A DNA stretch of 64,000 nucleotides from Gemmatimonas sp. (GTDB lineage: Bacteria; Gemmatimonadota; Gemmatimonadetes; Gemmatimonadales; Gemmatimonadaceae). Below, piece by piece: positions 1 through 7,637 of this stretch. The stretch lies in the NCBI GenBank assembly GCA_013822425.1, contig PNKL01000005.1:1-64000 (forward strand). The letters run 5' to 3'. Below the pieces are notes generated by a model. It was not told the DNA's origin, did not search any database, and saw only the letters and a list, made by a program, of their open reading frames with translations. The translations under genes and the position numbers were made by a program. The first letter of the stretch is position 1, and each line of letters opens with the position of its first letter.

Positions 1-627
1 CGTCTGCGCGCGCTCGAAGGCGAGGGTCATGCGCTGCGGGAACCGATCGCCCGCCTGCTGGGCGAACCAGCCGGAGATGGCGCTGTCGTACGCCGCGGTG
101 TGCGCGTACACCTTGGCGGCGAGCTCGCGGCGCAGCGGGAGCTGGTCGCCGCCGGCCGCCAGGGCATCGAGGACCCGGCCGTAGTCGCCGGGATCCACCA
201 CGACCGTCACCGCCGCGAAATTCTTGGCGGCCGAGCGGAGCATGGACGGGCCGCCGATGTCGATCTGCTCGATCACGTCCTCGGGAGAGACGCCGGCCTT
301 CGCCGCCGTCTCGCGGAACGGGTAGAGGTTCACCACGACGACGTCGATGGGCGCGATGCCGTGTGCCGCGATGACCGCCATGTGCTCGGCGAGGTCGCGG
401 CGGGCCAGCAGGCCGCCGTGCACCACGGGGTGCAGCGTCTTCACCCGGCCGTCGAGCATCTCGGGGAAGCCGGTGACCTCGCTGATGTCGCGGACGGCGA
501 GGCCGGCGTCGCGTAGCGCCTTGGCGGTGCCGCCGGTGGAGATGAGCCCATAGCCGCGGTCGGTGAGACCGCGGGCGAAATCGACGACGCCGGATTTGTC
601 GGAGACACTGAACAGTGCGAGCGGCAT
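1..627 (-). CDS. purH: PurH, bifunctional IMP cyclohydrolase / AICAR transformylase (N-terminal part)
   Basis: Catalyses the last two steps of de novo IMP synthesis in the cytoplasm. Only the first 209 residues are in the window: the MGS-like IMP cyclohydrolase domain, with [13 protein letters not shown] at the start, then [33 protein letters not shown] and [15 protein letters not shown], all typical of PurH. The transformylase domain lies beyond base 1. The start at 627 gives the expected N terminus. It follows purN in the same direction, separated by 76 bases that hold one arm of the 65-base repeat family, which ends 7 bases before this ATG. No Shine-Dalgarno sequence is visible in that leader. 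Identity is very secure; the gene is cut by the window edge. Confidence 0.96.
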   Translation of the reverse strand, partial: MPLALFSVSDKSGVVDFARGLTDRGYGLISTGGTAKALRDAGLAVRDISEVTGFPEMLDGRVKTLHPVVHGGLLARRDLAEHMAVIAAHGIAPIDVVVVNLYPFRETAAKAGVSPEDVIEQIDIGGPSMLRSAAKNFAAVTVVVDPGDYGRVLDALAAGGDQLPLRRELAAKVYAHTAAYDSAISGWFAQQAGDRFPQRMTLAFERAQT

Positions 628-634
628 TGGAAAC

Positions 635-698
635 GATTGAGGATATTGACCTAGGATTGCGATTCAGGATGGCGACTCAGGATCTCGATGGCGATACA
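635..698 (-). repeat. 65-base repeat arm, copy A1 (one base short), leader of purH
   Basis: On the plus strand this reads GATTGAGGATATTGACC, then 13-mers of the type CAGGATNGCGATT (TAGGATTGCGATT, CAGGATGGCGACT, CAGGATCTCGAT), then GGCGAT. Seen from purH, transcribed to the left, it is the pyrimidine-rich arm ending ATATCCTCAATC exactly 7 bases before the ATG. It has the same architecture as copies at 26522, 46388, 47594 and 63708. No complementary arm is present here. Confidence 0.85.
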
Positions 699-703
699 CT
701 GCC

Positions 704-1375
704 CTACGACTCAGGGACAAACGGATGCTGCGGACCTTCGACGCCGAAACGGGCGAACTCGTAGGGCAGCGTGCCGTGCACGCGGCCGTCGTCGCCGAGG
801 CGCACGGCGCCGCGGGCGACGGCGGCCACGCACCACGGATACAGCCGGTGCTCGACGCGCAGGACGCGTTCGGCGAGCCTGTCCACCGTGTCGTCGACGG
901 GGACGGGAACCGGCCACTGCGCGATGATGGCGCCGCGGTCGAACTGCTCGTTCACGAAATGCACCGTGGCGCCCGAGAGGCGCGTGCCCGACGCGAGCAC
1001 CGCTGCATGCACGCGGTGGCCGTACATGCCGTGCCCGCCGAACATCGGCAGCAGCGACGGATGGACGTTCAGCATCTTCCCCGCCCATCGCCGCACCACC
1101 GAGGCCGGTATGAGCCGCAGGTAGCCGGCGAGCGCCACGAGGTCGGTGCCATGGTCGGCGAGCAGCTGCTCGAGCGCGCCCTCAGCCGCGCCCCGCGGCA
1201 GGTGGACGGCGGTGATGCCGCGCGTCCGCGCGCGCTCCAGCGCGTATGCGTCGGCGCGGTCGCTGACCACCAGCGCCACGGCGGCCGGCGCGTCGGCGCC
1301 GAGCGCATCGAGGTGATCGAGGACCGCGTGCAGGTTGCTGCCGCCGCCCGACGCGAGCACCGCGATGCGCTGCAT
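704..1375 (-). CDS. purN: PurN, phosphoribosylglycinamide formyltransferase 1
   Basis: Transfers a formyl group from 10-formyl-THF to GAR, the third step of purine synthesis. The 223-residue protein has the Rossmann start MQRIAVLASGGGSN and the active-site segment NVHPSLLP, with Asn103 and His105 plus Asp146 in FDRGAI forming the usual Asn-His-Asp set. The frame stays open far upstream, but this start is chosen because it gives the correct N terminus and lies one base after the gmhB stop. It is the fifth gene of the valS operon, followed by purH. Length is slightly above the common 190 to 215 residues. Confidence 0.95.
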   Translation of the reverse strand: MQRIAVLASGGGSNLHAVLDHLDALGADAPAAVALVVSDRADAYALERARTRGITAVHLPRGAAEGALEQLLADHGTDLVALAGYLRLIPASVVRRWAGKMLNVHPSLLPMFGGHGMYGHRVHAAVLASGTRLSGATVHFVNEQFDRGAIIAQWPVPVPVDDTVDRLAERVLRVEHRLYPWCVAAVARGAVRLGDDGRVHGTLPYEFARFGVEGPQHPFVPES

Positions 1376-1376
1376 G

Positions 1377-2015
1377 TCAGGACTCCGTGGCATGGGGGAT
1401 GCCGAGGGCCTTCGCCGCCGCGTCCGCGAGCGACGCCACCAGCTCGAAGCCCTCGGCGAGCGCGCCCTGCACATCCTCCGGGGACGTTTCGGGCGACGGC
1501 ACCAGGAAGCCCCGCGCACCGTACGCCTTGGCCGGCAGCAGGTCGCGCAGCTTGTCGCCGATGAAGAACGAGGCGGCGGCGTCGATCTGGTGTTCGAGGA
1601 TGGCCCGCTCGAACATGCCGATGCCCGGCTTGCGGCACTCGCACGGTCCCGTGATGTCGGGATGGTGCGGGCAGTGGTAGTGGTCGTCCACGAACGCGCT
1701 GCGTTCCTCGAGCAGGTCGTCAATGCGGGCGCGCTGTGCGCTGTAGTCCTGCTCGGTGAGCAGGCCGCGCGCGATGCCCGACTGGTTGGAGACGATGATC
1801 ACCGGCACGAGCGCGTAGTTGAACGCCCGCACGGCGTTGGCCGCGTGGGGCACGAGCGTGATCTGCGCCGGGTCCTTGAGGTAGTTCTTGTCCACGATGA
1901 GCGTGCCGTCGCGGTCGAGGAACACGACGCGGCGGCGCAGCGCGCGGCTGGTGCGCTTCTGCGCAGGCGTCTCAGGGAGGCCCGGCACAGGGTGGATGCG
2001 CTCCTCGGCCGTCAT
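1377..2015 (-). CDS. gmhB: HAD-IIIA phosphatase, GmhB-like (D-glycero-D-manno-heptose 1,7-bisphosphate 7-phosphatase)
   Basis: A 212-residue HAD superfamily phosphatase. VVFLDRDGTL carries the nucleophile Asp34 and Asp36; VIIVSNQSGIARG is motif II; FIGDKLRDL holds the motif III acid at Asp154. The insert HCPHHPDITGPCECRKPG (Cys115, His117, Cys125, Cys127) matches the zinc loop that separates GmhB from other HAD-IIIA enzymes. The likely role is dephosphorylation of heptose bisphosphate for LPS inner core, which fits a diderm. The histidinol-phosphatase domain of HisB is related and not fully excluded. The start overlaps the selA stop (ATGA). About 20 extra N-terminal residues precede the conserved core. 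Confidence 0.85.
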   Translation of the reverse strand: MTAEERIHPVPGLPETPAQKRTSRALRRRVVFLDRDGTLIVDKNYLKDPAQITLVPHAANAVRAFNYALVPVIIVSNQSGIARGLLTEQDYSAQRARIDDLLEERSAFVDDHYHCPHHPDITGPCECRKPGIGMFERAILEHQIDAAASFFIGDKLRDLLPAKAYGARGFLVPSPETSPEDVQGALAEGFELVASLADAAAKALGIPHATES

Positions 2016-3370
2016 GCCGCGGCCTCGAGAATGGCCTGCGCGAGGCGATCGTCATCGGCGTCGGCGATGCCGCGCAGGTCGAGCCAGACGGCACCGTCGG
2101 CGATGCGTCCCACCACGGGCAGCGCGCCGTGCCGCAGCGCGCGCTCGCGCCGCCTGGCATCGCCGTCGAGCACGATGGCGCAGGACGGAATGCGGGACGA
2201 CGGAAAGGCGCCGCCGCCCACCGTGGCTTCCGTGTCCGCAGCGCGGGCGCCAACGCCCGCGGCGGCCAGCCGTGCGAGCAGGGCGGCGGCGCGCATGCGC
2301 AACGACTCCACGGGCGTCGTCAGCATGGCGAGGGCGGGAATCTCGCGCGCGGCGCGCGCCGGTTCCCGGTAGAGCCGCAGGGTGGCCTGCAGCGCGGCCA
2401 GCGTCAGCTTGTCCACCCGCAGCGCGCGGGCCAGCGGGTTGCGGCGCAACGCGTCGACGAGGTCGCCGCGCCCCAGGATGATGCCGGCCTGCGGACCGCC
2501 CAGCAGCTTGTCGCCGCTCATCATCACCAGCGATGCACCGGCGGCCACCGCGTCGCGCGCCGTGGGCTCGCCGTGCAAGCCCCACGGCGCGAGGTCGAGC
2601 ATCAGGCCGCTGCCGAAGTCGTAGAGCAGCGGGACGCCGGCCGCCTGCGCGAGCTCGGCGAGCGCTCGCGTGGGCACCGCAGCCACGAAGCCGTCCACCG
2701 TGAAGTTGCTGCGGTGGACGCTGACGATGGCGCCCGTCCGCGGCGTGCAGGCGCGCCGGTAGTCGTCGGCGTGCGTGCGGTTGGTCGTCCCCACCTCCAC
2801 GAGGCGGGCGCCGCTGCGCGCCATGATGTCGGGGACGCGGAACGAGCCGCCAATCTCCACCAGCTCCCCGCGCGACACGATGGCCTCGCGGCCATCCGCC
2901 ACCGTATTGAGCGCCAGCACGAGCGCGGCCGCGCAGTTGTTGACGACCATCGCGTCGTCGGCGCCCGTGAGCTCGCGCAGCAGTCCCGCGCAGTGCACGT
3001 GCCGCGAACCGCGCGCTCCCGCGGCAAGGTCGTACTCGAGGGAGGCAAAGCCGCGTGCCACATCGGCGATCGCGGCAATCGCCGCGGCGGCGAGCGGTGC
3101 GCGGCCGAGGTTGGTGTGCAGGACCACGCCGGTGGCGTTGAGCACAGGCTGAAGCGTGGCACGCTCGCTCGCCGCGAGGCGCGCCGCGATGGCGGCGGCC
3201 CATTCCGCGTCGGTCGCCGGCGCGCGAGCCGGGTCGGCGCGGGCCACGGCGATCTCGTCGCGGACCGCCTCAGCAACCGCGGCGCGCGGCACCTGCTTCA
3301 CGAGCGCGCGCACCGCGTCGTGCTCGAGGAGCACGTGCACGGCGGGAAGCGTGCGACGCGGATCGGTCAC
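2012..3370 (-). CDS. selA: SelA, L-seryl-tRNA(Sec) selenium transferase
   Basis: Converts Ser-tRNA(Sec) to Sec-tRNA(Sec) with selenophosphate, using PLP. The 452 residues are standard for the bacterial family. NATGVVLHTNLGRAPL (about 78-93) is the substrate-binding signature and SGDKLLGGPQAG carries the PLP lysine Lys288. The gene lies between a lipoprotein gene and gmhB with ATGA overlaps on both sides, so it is translated from the valS operon. selB, selC and selD are not in this window. A functional selenocysteine system elsewhere is therefore implied, not shown. Confidence 0.95.
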   Translation of the reverse strand: MTDPRRTLPAVHVLLEHDAVRALVKQVPRAAVAEAVRDEIAVARADPARAPATDAEWAAAIAARLAASERATLQPVLNATGVVLHTNLGRAPLAAAAIAAIADVARGFASLEYDLAAGARGSRHVHCAGLLRELTGADDAMVVNNCAAALVLALNTVADGREAIVSRGELVEIGGSFRVPDIMARSGARLVEVGTTNRTHADDYRRACTPRTGAIVSVHRSNFTVDGFVAAVPTRALAELAQAAGVPLLYDFGSGLMLDLAPWGLHGEPTARDAVAAGASLVMMSGDKLLGGPQAGIILGRGDLVDALRRNPLARALRVDKLTLAALQATLRLYREPARAAREIPALAMLTTPVESLRMRAAALLARLAAAGVGARAADTEATVGGGAFPSSRIPSCAIVLDGDARRRERALRHGALPVVGRIADGAVWLDLRGIADADDDRLAQAILEAAA

Positions 3371-4713
3371 GGCGCCGCCGGCCTTGGGGGAGCGGGCGCC
3401 GCCGTCGCAGCCGGTTTGGCGGGGGTTGCGGGCGGCGCCTTTGCTTTCGCGTCGGGCTCGCCGGGCCTGGCGGCGTCACCCTTCTTCTCCGCCGGTTTCG
3501 CAACGGTGAAAGAGCGCTCGCTCGTGCGGGTAACGCGCGAGACGCTCACCGCATCGCGGACCAGGAGGCGGTACGAGCCCGGCGGGAGGGGCTCGTCGAG
3601 CACCGCCACGAATTCGGCGGTGATCATCGCGCGTGCCGGCACGGGCGGCACCAGCTTGGGCGTCGTGTCTCGCGCCGCGCGGCGCGCCTCGGCCCGCGTC
3701 CGCTCGATGGAGTCGCGCTCGGCGATCACCCGCAGTGAGTCGGCGCGCAGGCGGGCCGCCCTGCCCGCGGCGCTCGTGTCGGCACTCAGCGCAGCGTCCC
3801 TGGCCGCAGCTTCGCGGGCGCGGGAAAGCGAGTCAAACGTCGCCGCGCGCCCGACGACGCGCACGGGCACCCGCGTGGAGTCGGCGCGGCGCAGTTCCAC
3901 CTGGTCGGCGCGGAGCACCGGGTCGAGACTGAGCGGGCGGTCAAAGGTCAGCCGCAGCGTTACGGAGTCTCGGAGGTCGGCGCCGACCACGCGCGCGCCG
4001 AGGGTGTCGTGCACGAAGCCGTAGAGGTCGAGCTGCAGCGAGTCCGACACGCTGACCGTCACGGAGTCCCACAGTTCGCGTGGTTCGAGCCGGCCGTTCG
4101 TGTTCGCGTCGAGGATGGCGCGGATCGTGTAGGAGCCCACGGGGAGAAGTGGCAGGGTGTACCGCCCCGTCGTGTCGGTGCGCGCGATCCAGCGGAAGGT
4201 GGTGTCGCTGCCGCTGCGGGCGTCAATGAGCGCTCCGTCGGCCGGCTTGAGCGTGGTCCAGTCAAAGACCACGCCGCGCACCACGCCGCGCGGAATGGAC
4301 GCGCCGGTGCTGAAGACGAAGGTGCGGGCCTTGGTCGTCGCGTTGCCGCTGAGGTCGCCGAGGCCGGGCATGATGGTCAGCGAGTAGGCCGTGTTGGCGC
4401 GGAAGTCCTTGCGCGGCCGCACGCTGATGGCGTCGCGATGCCACTGCACGCGTGCGGCGCCGTCCGACGGTGACAGCACCACGACGGCACCCAGATCGGG
4501 GCCGCTGCGTGGCCGTTCGCTGATCACCTCGTTGAAGCGCACCGTCACGCCCCGAGCCTTCACGTTGAGGGCACCCGAATCAGGGGTGACCTTCACGATG
4601 ACAGGGGCCACGCGGTCGAGCGGGCCGCCCGGCGGCGCGCCCGGAGAGGCACACGACGCGGCACTGGCCGCCGTCGCGAACACCATCGCCGCCACGCGCC
4701 GTTGGGCATTCAT
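3367..4713 (-). CDS. Ig-like (Big_5 type) domain lipoprotein
   Basis: A 448-residue predicted lipoprotein. The N terminus MNAQRRVAAMVFATAASAAS is followed by Cys20 in a lipobox-like ASAASC context. Residues of about 30-130 (VAPVIVKVTPDSG, VTVRFNEVIS, NTAYSLTIMPGLGDLSGN) match the bacterial Ig-like fold typical of Big_5/SbsA domains. A prealbumin-like stretch follows (TDTTGRYTLPLLPVGSYTIR, DANTNGRLE). A charged helical segment rich in Arg, Asp and Ala comes next, then a Pro/Ala/Lys-rich tail. The start at 4713 overlaps the valS stop as ATGA, and the stop overlaps selA. No enzymatic function is evident; it is probably an envelope-associated structural or carbohydrate-binding protein. Confidence 0.75.
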   Translation of the reverse strand: MNAQRRVAAMVFATAASAASCASPGAPPGGPLDRVAPVIVKVTPDSGALNVKARGVTVRFNEVISERPRSGPDLGAVVVLSPSDGAARVQWHRDAISVRPRKDFRANTAYSLTIMPGLGDLSGNATTKARTFVFSTGASIPRGVVRGVVFDWTTLKPADGALIDARSGSDTTFRWIARTDTTGRYTLPLLPVGSYTIRAILDANTNGRLEPRELWDSVTVSVSDSLQLDLYGFVHDTLGARVVGADLRDSVTLRLTFDRPLSLDPVLRADQVELRRADSTRVPVRVVGRAATFDSLSRAREAAARDAALSADTSAAGRAARLRADSLRVIAERDSIERTRAEARRAARDTTPKLVPPVPARAMITAEFVAVLDEPLPPGSYRLLVRDAVSVSRVTRTSERSFTVAKPAEKKGDAARPGEPDAKAKAPPATPAKPAATAAPAPPRPAAP

Positions 4714-7463
4714 GTGCCACCCAGGGCCAGTATCTTGGAGCGCAGTTGCTCGGTCCGCGCCGTCCACTCGGCTTCCTTGGCTCGCTCGGCATCAACGACC
4801 GCGGCGGGCGCCTTGGCGGTGAAGCCGGGGTTCGCGAGTCGGCCGCGCAGGCCTGTCAACTGCTTGTCGAGCTGCGTGAGCTCGGCCTCGAGCTTGCCGC
4901 GCTCCTTGGCGACGTCCACGATTCCCTCGAGCGGAATCACGACCTCGAGCCCTCCGCCGAGCAGCGCGTGCGCCGCCGCGCCCGCCGGCGCGGCGCCGGC
5001 CACGAGTTCGGTGCGGCACATGCGCTGCACGAAGGCCGCTTCGGCGAGCGCGAGCGCGGCCGCCGGCGCGTTGCCGTCGAGGTGCGCCGTGAGCGCCTGC
5101 GTGGGCGGCAGCACGTAGTCGTTGCGGATCTGGCGCACCGCCGTGACCACGTCCTTCACCACTTCGAACTCGTGGGCGAGTGCGCTGCGTTCGGGCGCCG
5201 TCGGCCACGCCGCCGTCACCAGCCACGTGCCCTTGGCCTGGCCCGGCAGCCGCTGCCACAGCGTCTCCGTGATGAACGGCATGATGGGGTGCAGCAGGCG
5301 CAGCCCCTGGTCGAAGCAGTGCACGAGCAGCGCACGCGCGATTTCGCGATCCTCGCCGGAGCCGGCGAGGCGGCTCTTGCACGCCTCCACGTACCAGTCG
5401 GCGAGGTCGTTCCACAGGTAGCGGCGCGCCGCCTCGGCGTAGGCGTCGAGGCGCAGCCCCATCTGCCGCTGTCTCTCCGGCCAGGCGCCGTTGGGTGGAC
5501 GCACTGGCCCAAGCGCGGTGTCGCATTCGGCCACCGCGTCGGCGAGGCGGTTCACGATCCAGTGATCGGCGCTGCGGAACTTCGTGCGGTCGAGCGCCGC
5601 GAGCGGACGCACCGGCTCGTGCCCCACCTGCATCAGCAGGAAGCGCCCGATGTTCCAGAGCTTGGTCGCGAAGTTGCGCCCCGGGGCGAACGACTTCTCG
5701 AGGTCGTCCGGATCAAGCAGCACATCCACGCCGAGCCCCATGCCGGCGATCATCGTCCAGCGCAGCGCGTCGGCGCCGTACTGCTCCACCACCTTCAGCG
5801 GATCGATGCCATTGCCCAGCGACTTGGACATCCTGCGGTGCTGCATGTCGCGCACGGTGCCGTGCAGGTAGACCGTGTGAAACGGCGCCTTTCCGGTGAA
5901 CTCGTATCCCGCCATGATCATGCGGGCCACCCAGAAGAAGAGGATGTCCGGGGCGGTCACCAGCACGTCGGTGGGATAGAACGCCTTCAGGTCGGGGCCG
6001 TCTGCCTTGTCGGGCCAGCCCAGCGTGCTGATGGGCCAGAGCCACGACGAGAACCAGGTGTCGAGCACGTCCTCGTCCTGTGTCCACGCCCCGCCGCACT
6101 GCGGGCAGGCGGACGACGGATCCTCGCGGAGCGCGGTCTCGTGGCCGCACGCGCAGCGCCAGACCGGAATGCGGTGCCCCCACCACAGCTGGCGGGAGAT
6201 GTTCCAGTCGCGGATTCCTTCCATCCAGTTCACGTACACCGCTTCCCACCGTTCGGGCACGATGCGCACGGTGCCGTTGCGCACGGCCTCGAGCGCCGGC
6301 CTGGCGAGGGGCGCCATTCTCACGAACCACTGGTCGCTGAGGCGCGGCTCCACCACGGTGTGGCAGCGGTAGCAATGCCGTACGGCGTGGTGGTGCTGGT
6401 CAGTCTTCTCGAGGAAGCCCTGCGCCTCGAGCATCTTCACCACCTTCTTGCGCGCGTCGAACCGATCGAGACCGCGCAGCGAGGCCGGGACGCGTCCTTC
6501 GGCCTCGTGCACCTCGTCCAGGCGACCGTCGGGCGTGATCACGACCGGCATTGCCAGGCCGAGCCGCTTGCCCGCCTCGAAATCGTTGGGATCATGCGCC
6601 GGCGTGATCTTCACCATGCCCGTGCCGAACTCCCTGTCCACGAACGCGTCGGCCACCACCGGAATGCGCACATTGCTGATCGGCAGGAGCAGGTCAGTGC
6701 CAATCAGCGACCGGTAGCGCTCGTCGTCGGGATGCACCGCCACCGCCACGTCGCCCAGCATCGTCTCCGGGCGCGTCGTCGCAATCGTGATGAACCGCGA
6801 CGCGTCGTCCGCCAGCGGGTAGCGGATGTGATAGAGCTTGCCGTGCGTGTCCTTGAACTCCGCTTCCTCGTCGGAGAGCGACGTCAGGCAGCGCGGGCAC
6901 CAGTGGATCACGCGGTAGCCGCGGTAGATCAGCCCCTGCTCGTAGAGTCGCACGAACGCCTCGCGCACCGCGCGCGAGAGCTCCGGCGACAGCGTGTAGG
7001 CGGTGCGCCGCCAGTCGGCGGAGGCGCCGATGGCGCGCAGCTGCTGCAGGATGACGCCGCCCGTTTCGCGGACGAACTCGGCGGTGCGCTTCACGAAGGC
7101 CTCGCGGCCCAGGTCGAAGCGCGTCTTGCCTTCCTTTGCGATCAGCCTCTCGACGACATTCTGCGTGGCGATGCCGGCGTGGTCGGTGCCCGGGAGCCAC
7201 AGCGCCTCGTCGCCCGCCATGCGCCGCCACCGGATGATGACGTCCTGCACGGCGTTGTTGAGTCCGTGGCCGACGTGCAGCACCGCGGTCACGTTGGGCG
7301 GCGGGATGACGATGGTGAACGGATCGCGCGTGCCGCCGCCCCCCGTCGTCTGTCCGGCGTGCGCGTGGAAGAGGCCGGCGGCCTCCCACGCCTCGTACAG
7401 GGCGCGTTCGGTGCGGCCCGCGTCGTATAGGGTGGGGATGTCGGATGAAGGCGGATTGGTCAT
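4710..7463 (-). CDS. valS: Valyl-tRNA synthetase
   Basis: Class Ia aminoacyl-tRNA synthetase of 917 residues. HVGHG at 63-67 is the HIGH motif. RMSKS at 544-548 is the KMSKS loop. TTRPETMLGDVAV around 229-241 belongs to the CP1 editing domain. CACGHE and CPQC around 437-456 form a zinc ribbon. A C-terminal coiled coil (KERGKLEAELTQLDKQLTGL) is typical of ValS. An upstream in-frame ATG at 7484 exists, but a TATCTT -10-like hexamer at 7472-7477 lies between it and the ATG at 7463, so the shorter form is preferred. First gene of the leftward operon and divergent from thrS. Confidence 0.96.
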   Translation of the reverse strand: MTNPPSSDIPTLYDAGRTERALYEAWEAAGLFHAHAGQTTGGGGTRDPFTIVIPPPNVTAVLHVGHGLNNAVQDVIIRWRRMAGDEALWLPGTDHAGIATQNVVERLIAKEGKTRFDLGREAFVKRTAEFVRETGGVILQQLRAIGASADWRRTAYTLSPELSRAVREAFVRLYEQGLIYRGYRVIHWCPRCLTSLSDEEAEFKDTHGKLYHIRYPLADDASRFITIATTRPETMLGDVAVAVHPDDERYRSLIGTDLLLPISNVRIPVVADAFVDREFGTGMVKITPAHDPNDFEAGKRLGLAMPVVITPDGRLDEVHEAEGRVPASLRGLDRFDARKKVVKMLEAQGFLEKTDQHHHAVRHCYRCHTVVEPRLSDQWFVRMAPLARPALEAVRNGTVRIVPERWEAVYVNWMEGIRDWNISRQLWWGHRIPVWRCACGHETALREDPSSACPQCGGAWTQDEDVLDTWFSSWLWPISTLGWPDKADGPDLKAFYPTDVLVTAPDILFFWVARMIMAGYEFTGKAPFHTVYLHGTVRDMQHRRMSKSLGNGIDPLKVVEQYGADALRWTMIAGMGLGVDVLLDPDDLEKSFAPGRNFATKLWNIGRFLLMQVGHEPVRPLAALDRTKFRSADHWIVNRLADAVAECDTALGPVRPPNGAWPERQRQMGLRLDAYAEAARRYLWNDLADWYVEACKSRLAGSGEDREIARALLVHCFDQGLRLLHPIMPFITETLWQRLPGQAKGTWLVTAAWPTAPERSALAHEFEVVKDVVTAVRQIRNDYVLPPTQALTAHLDGNAPAAALALAEAAFVQRMCRTELVAGAAPAGAAAHALLGGGLEVVIPLEGIVDVAKERGKLEAELTQLDKQLTGLRGRLANPGFTAKAPAAVVDAERAKEAEWTARTEQLRSKILALGGT

Positions 7464-7637
7464 GTGCTCTGAAGATACGGGCACCCGCGTGGCTGACGGT
7501 AGGCGCGGAGACGCGAAACCGTCGCATGCCAGGACTGCTACCGCCTTGCACCGTCGAAGGTTCGGCCCTCGCCTCCGCCCCCCGCGACCTGCTAACTTCA
7601 GCTACCCCTGTACTCCTCCCCCGCACTCATTCGGTTG

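Noticed and set aside
1376-1723. N-terminal extension of purN by 116 codons
   Set aside because: It overlaps gmhB in another frame, is Arg/Ser-rich without PurN similarity, and the internal ATG gives the exact family N terminus.
4746-7430. Long plus-strand open frame of 894 codons opposite valS
   Set aside because: Antisense shadow caused by high GC. It is His/Arg-rich and low in family-like motifs, while valS on the other strand is complete. The same applies to long frames opposite selA (2129-4024), kinase 2 (40371-38179) and ftsH (63936-62011).
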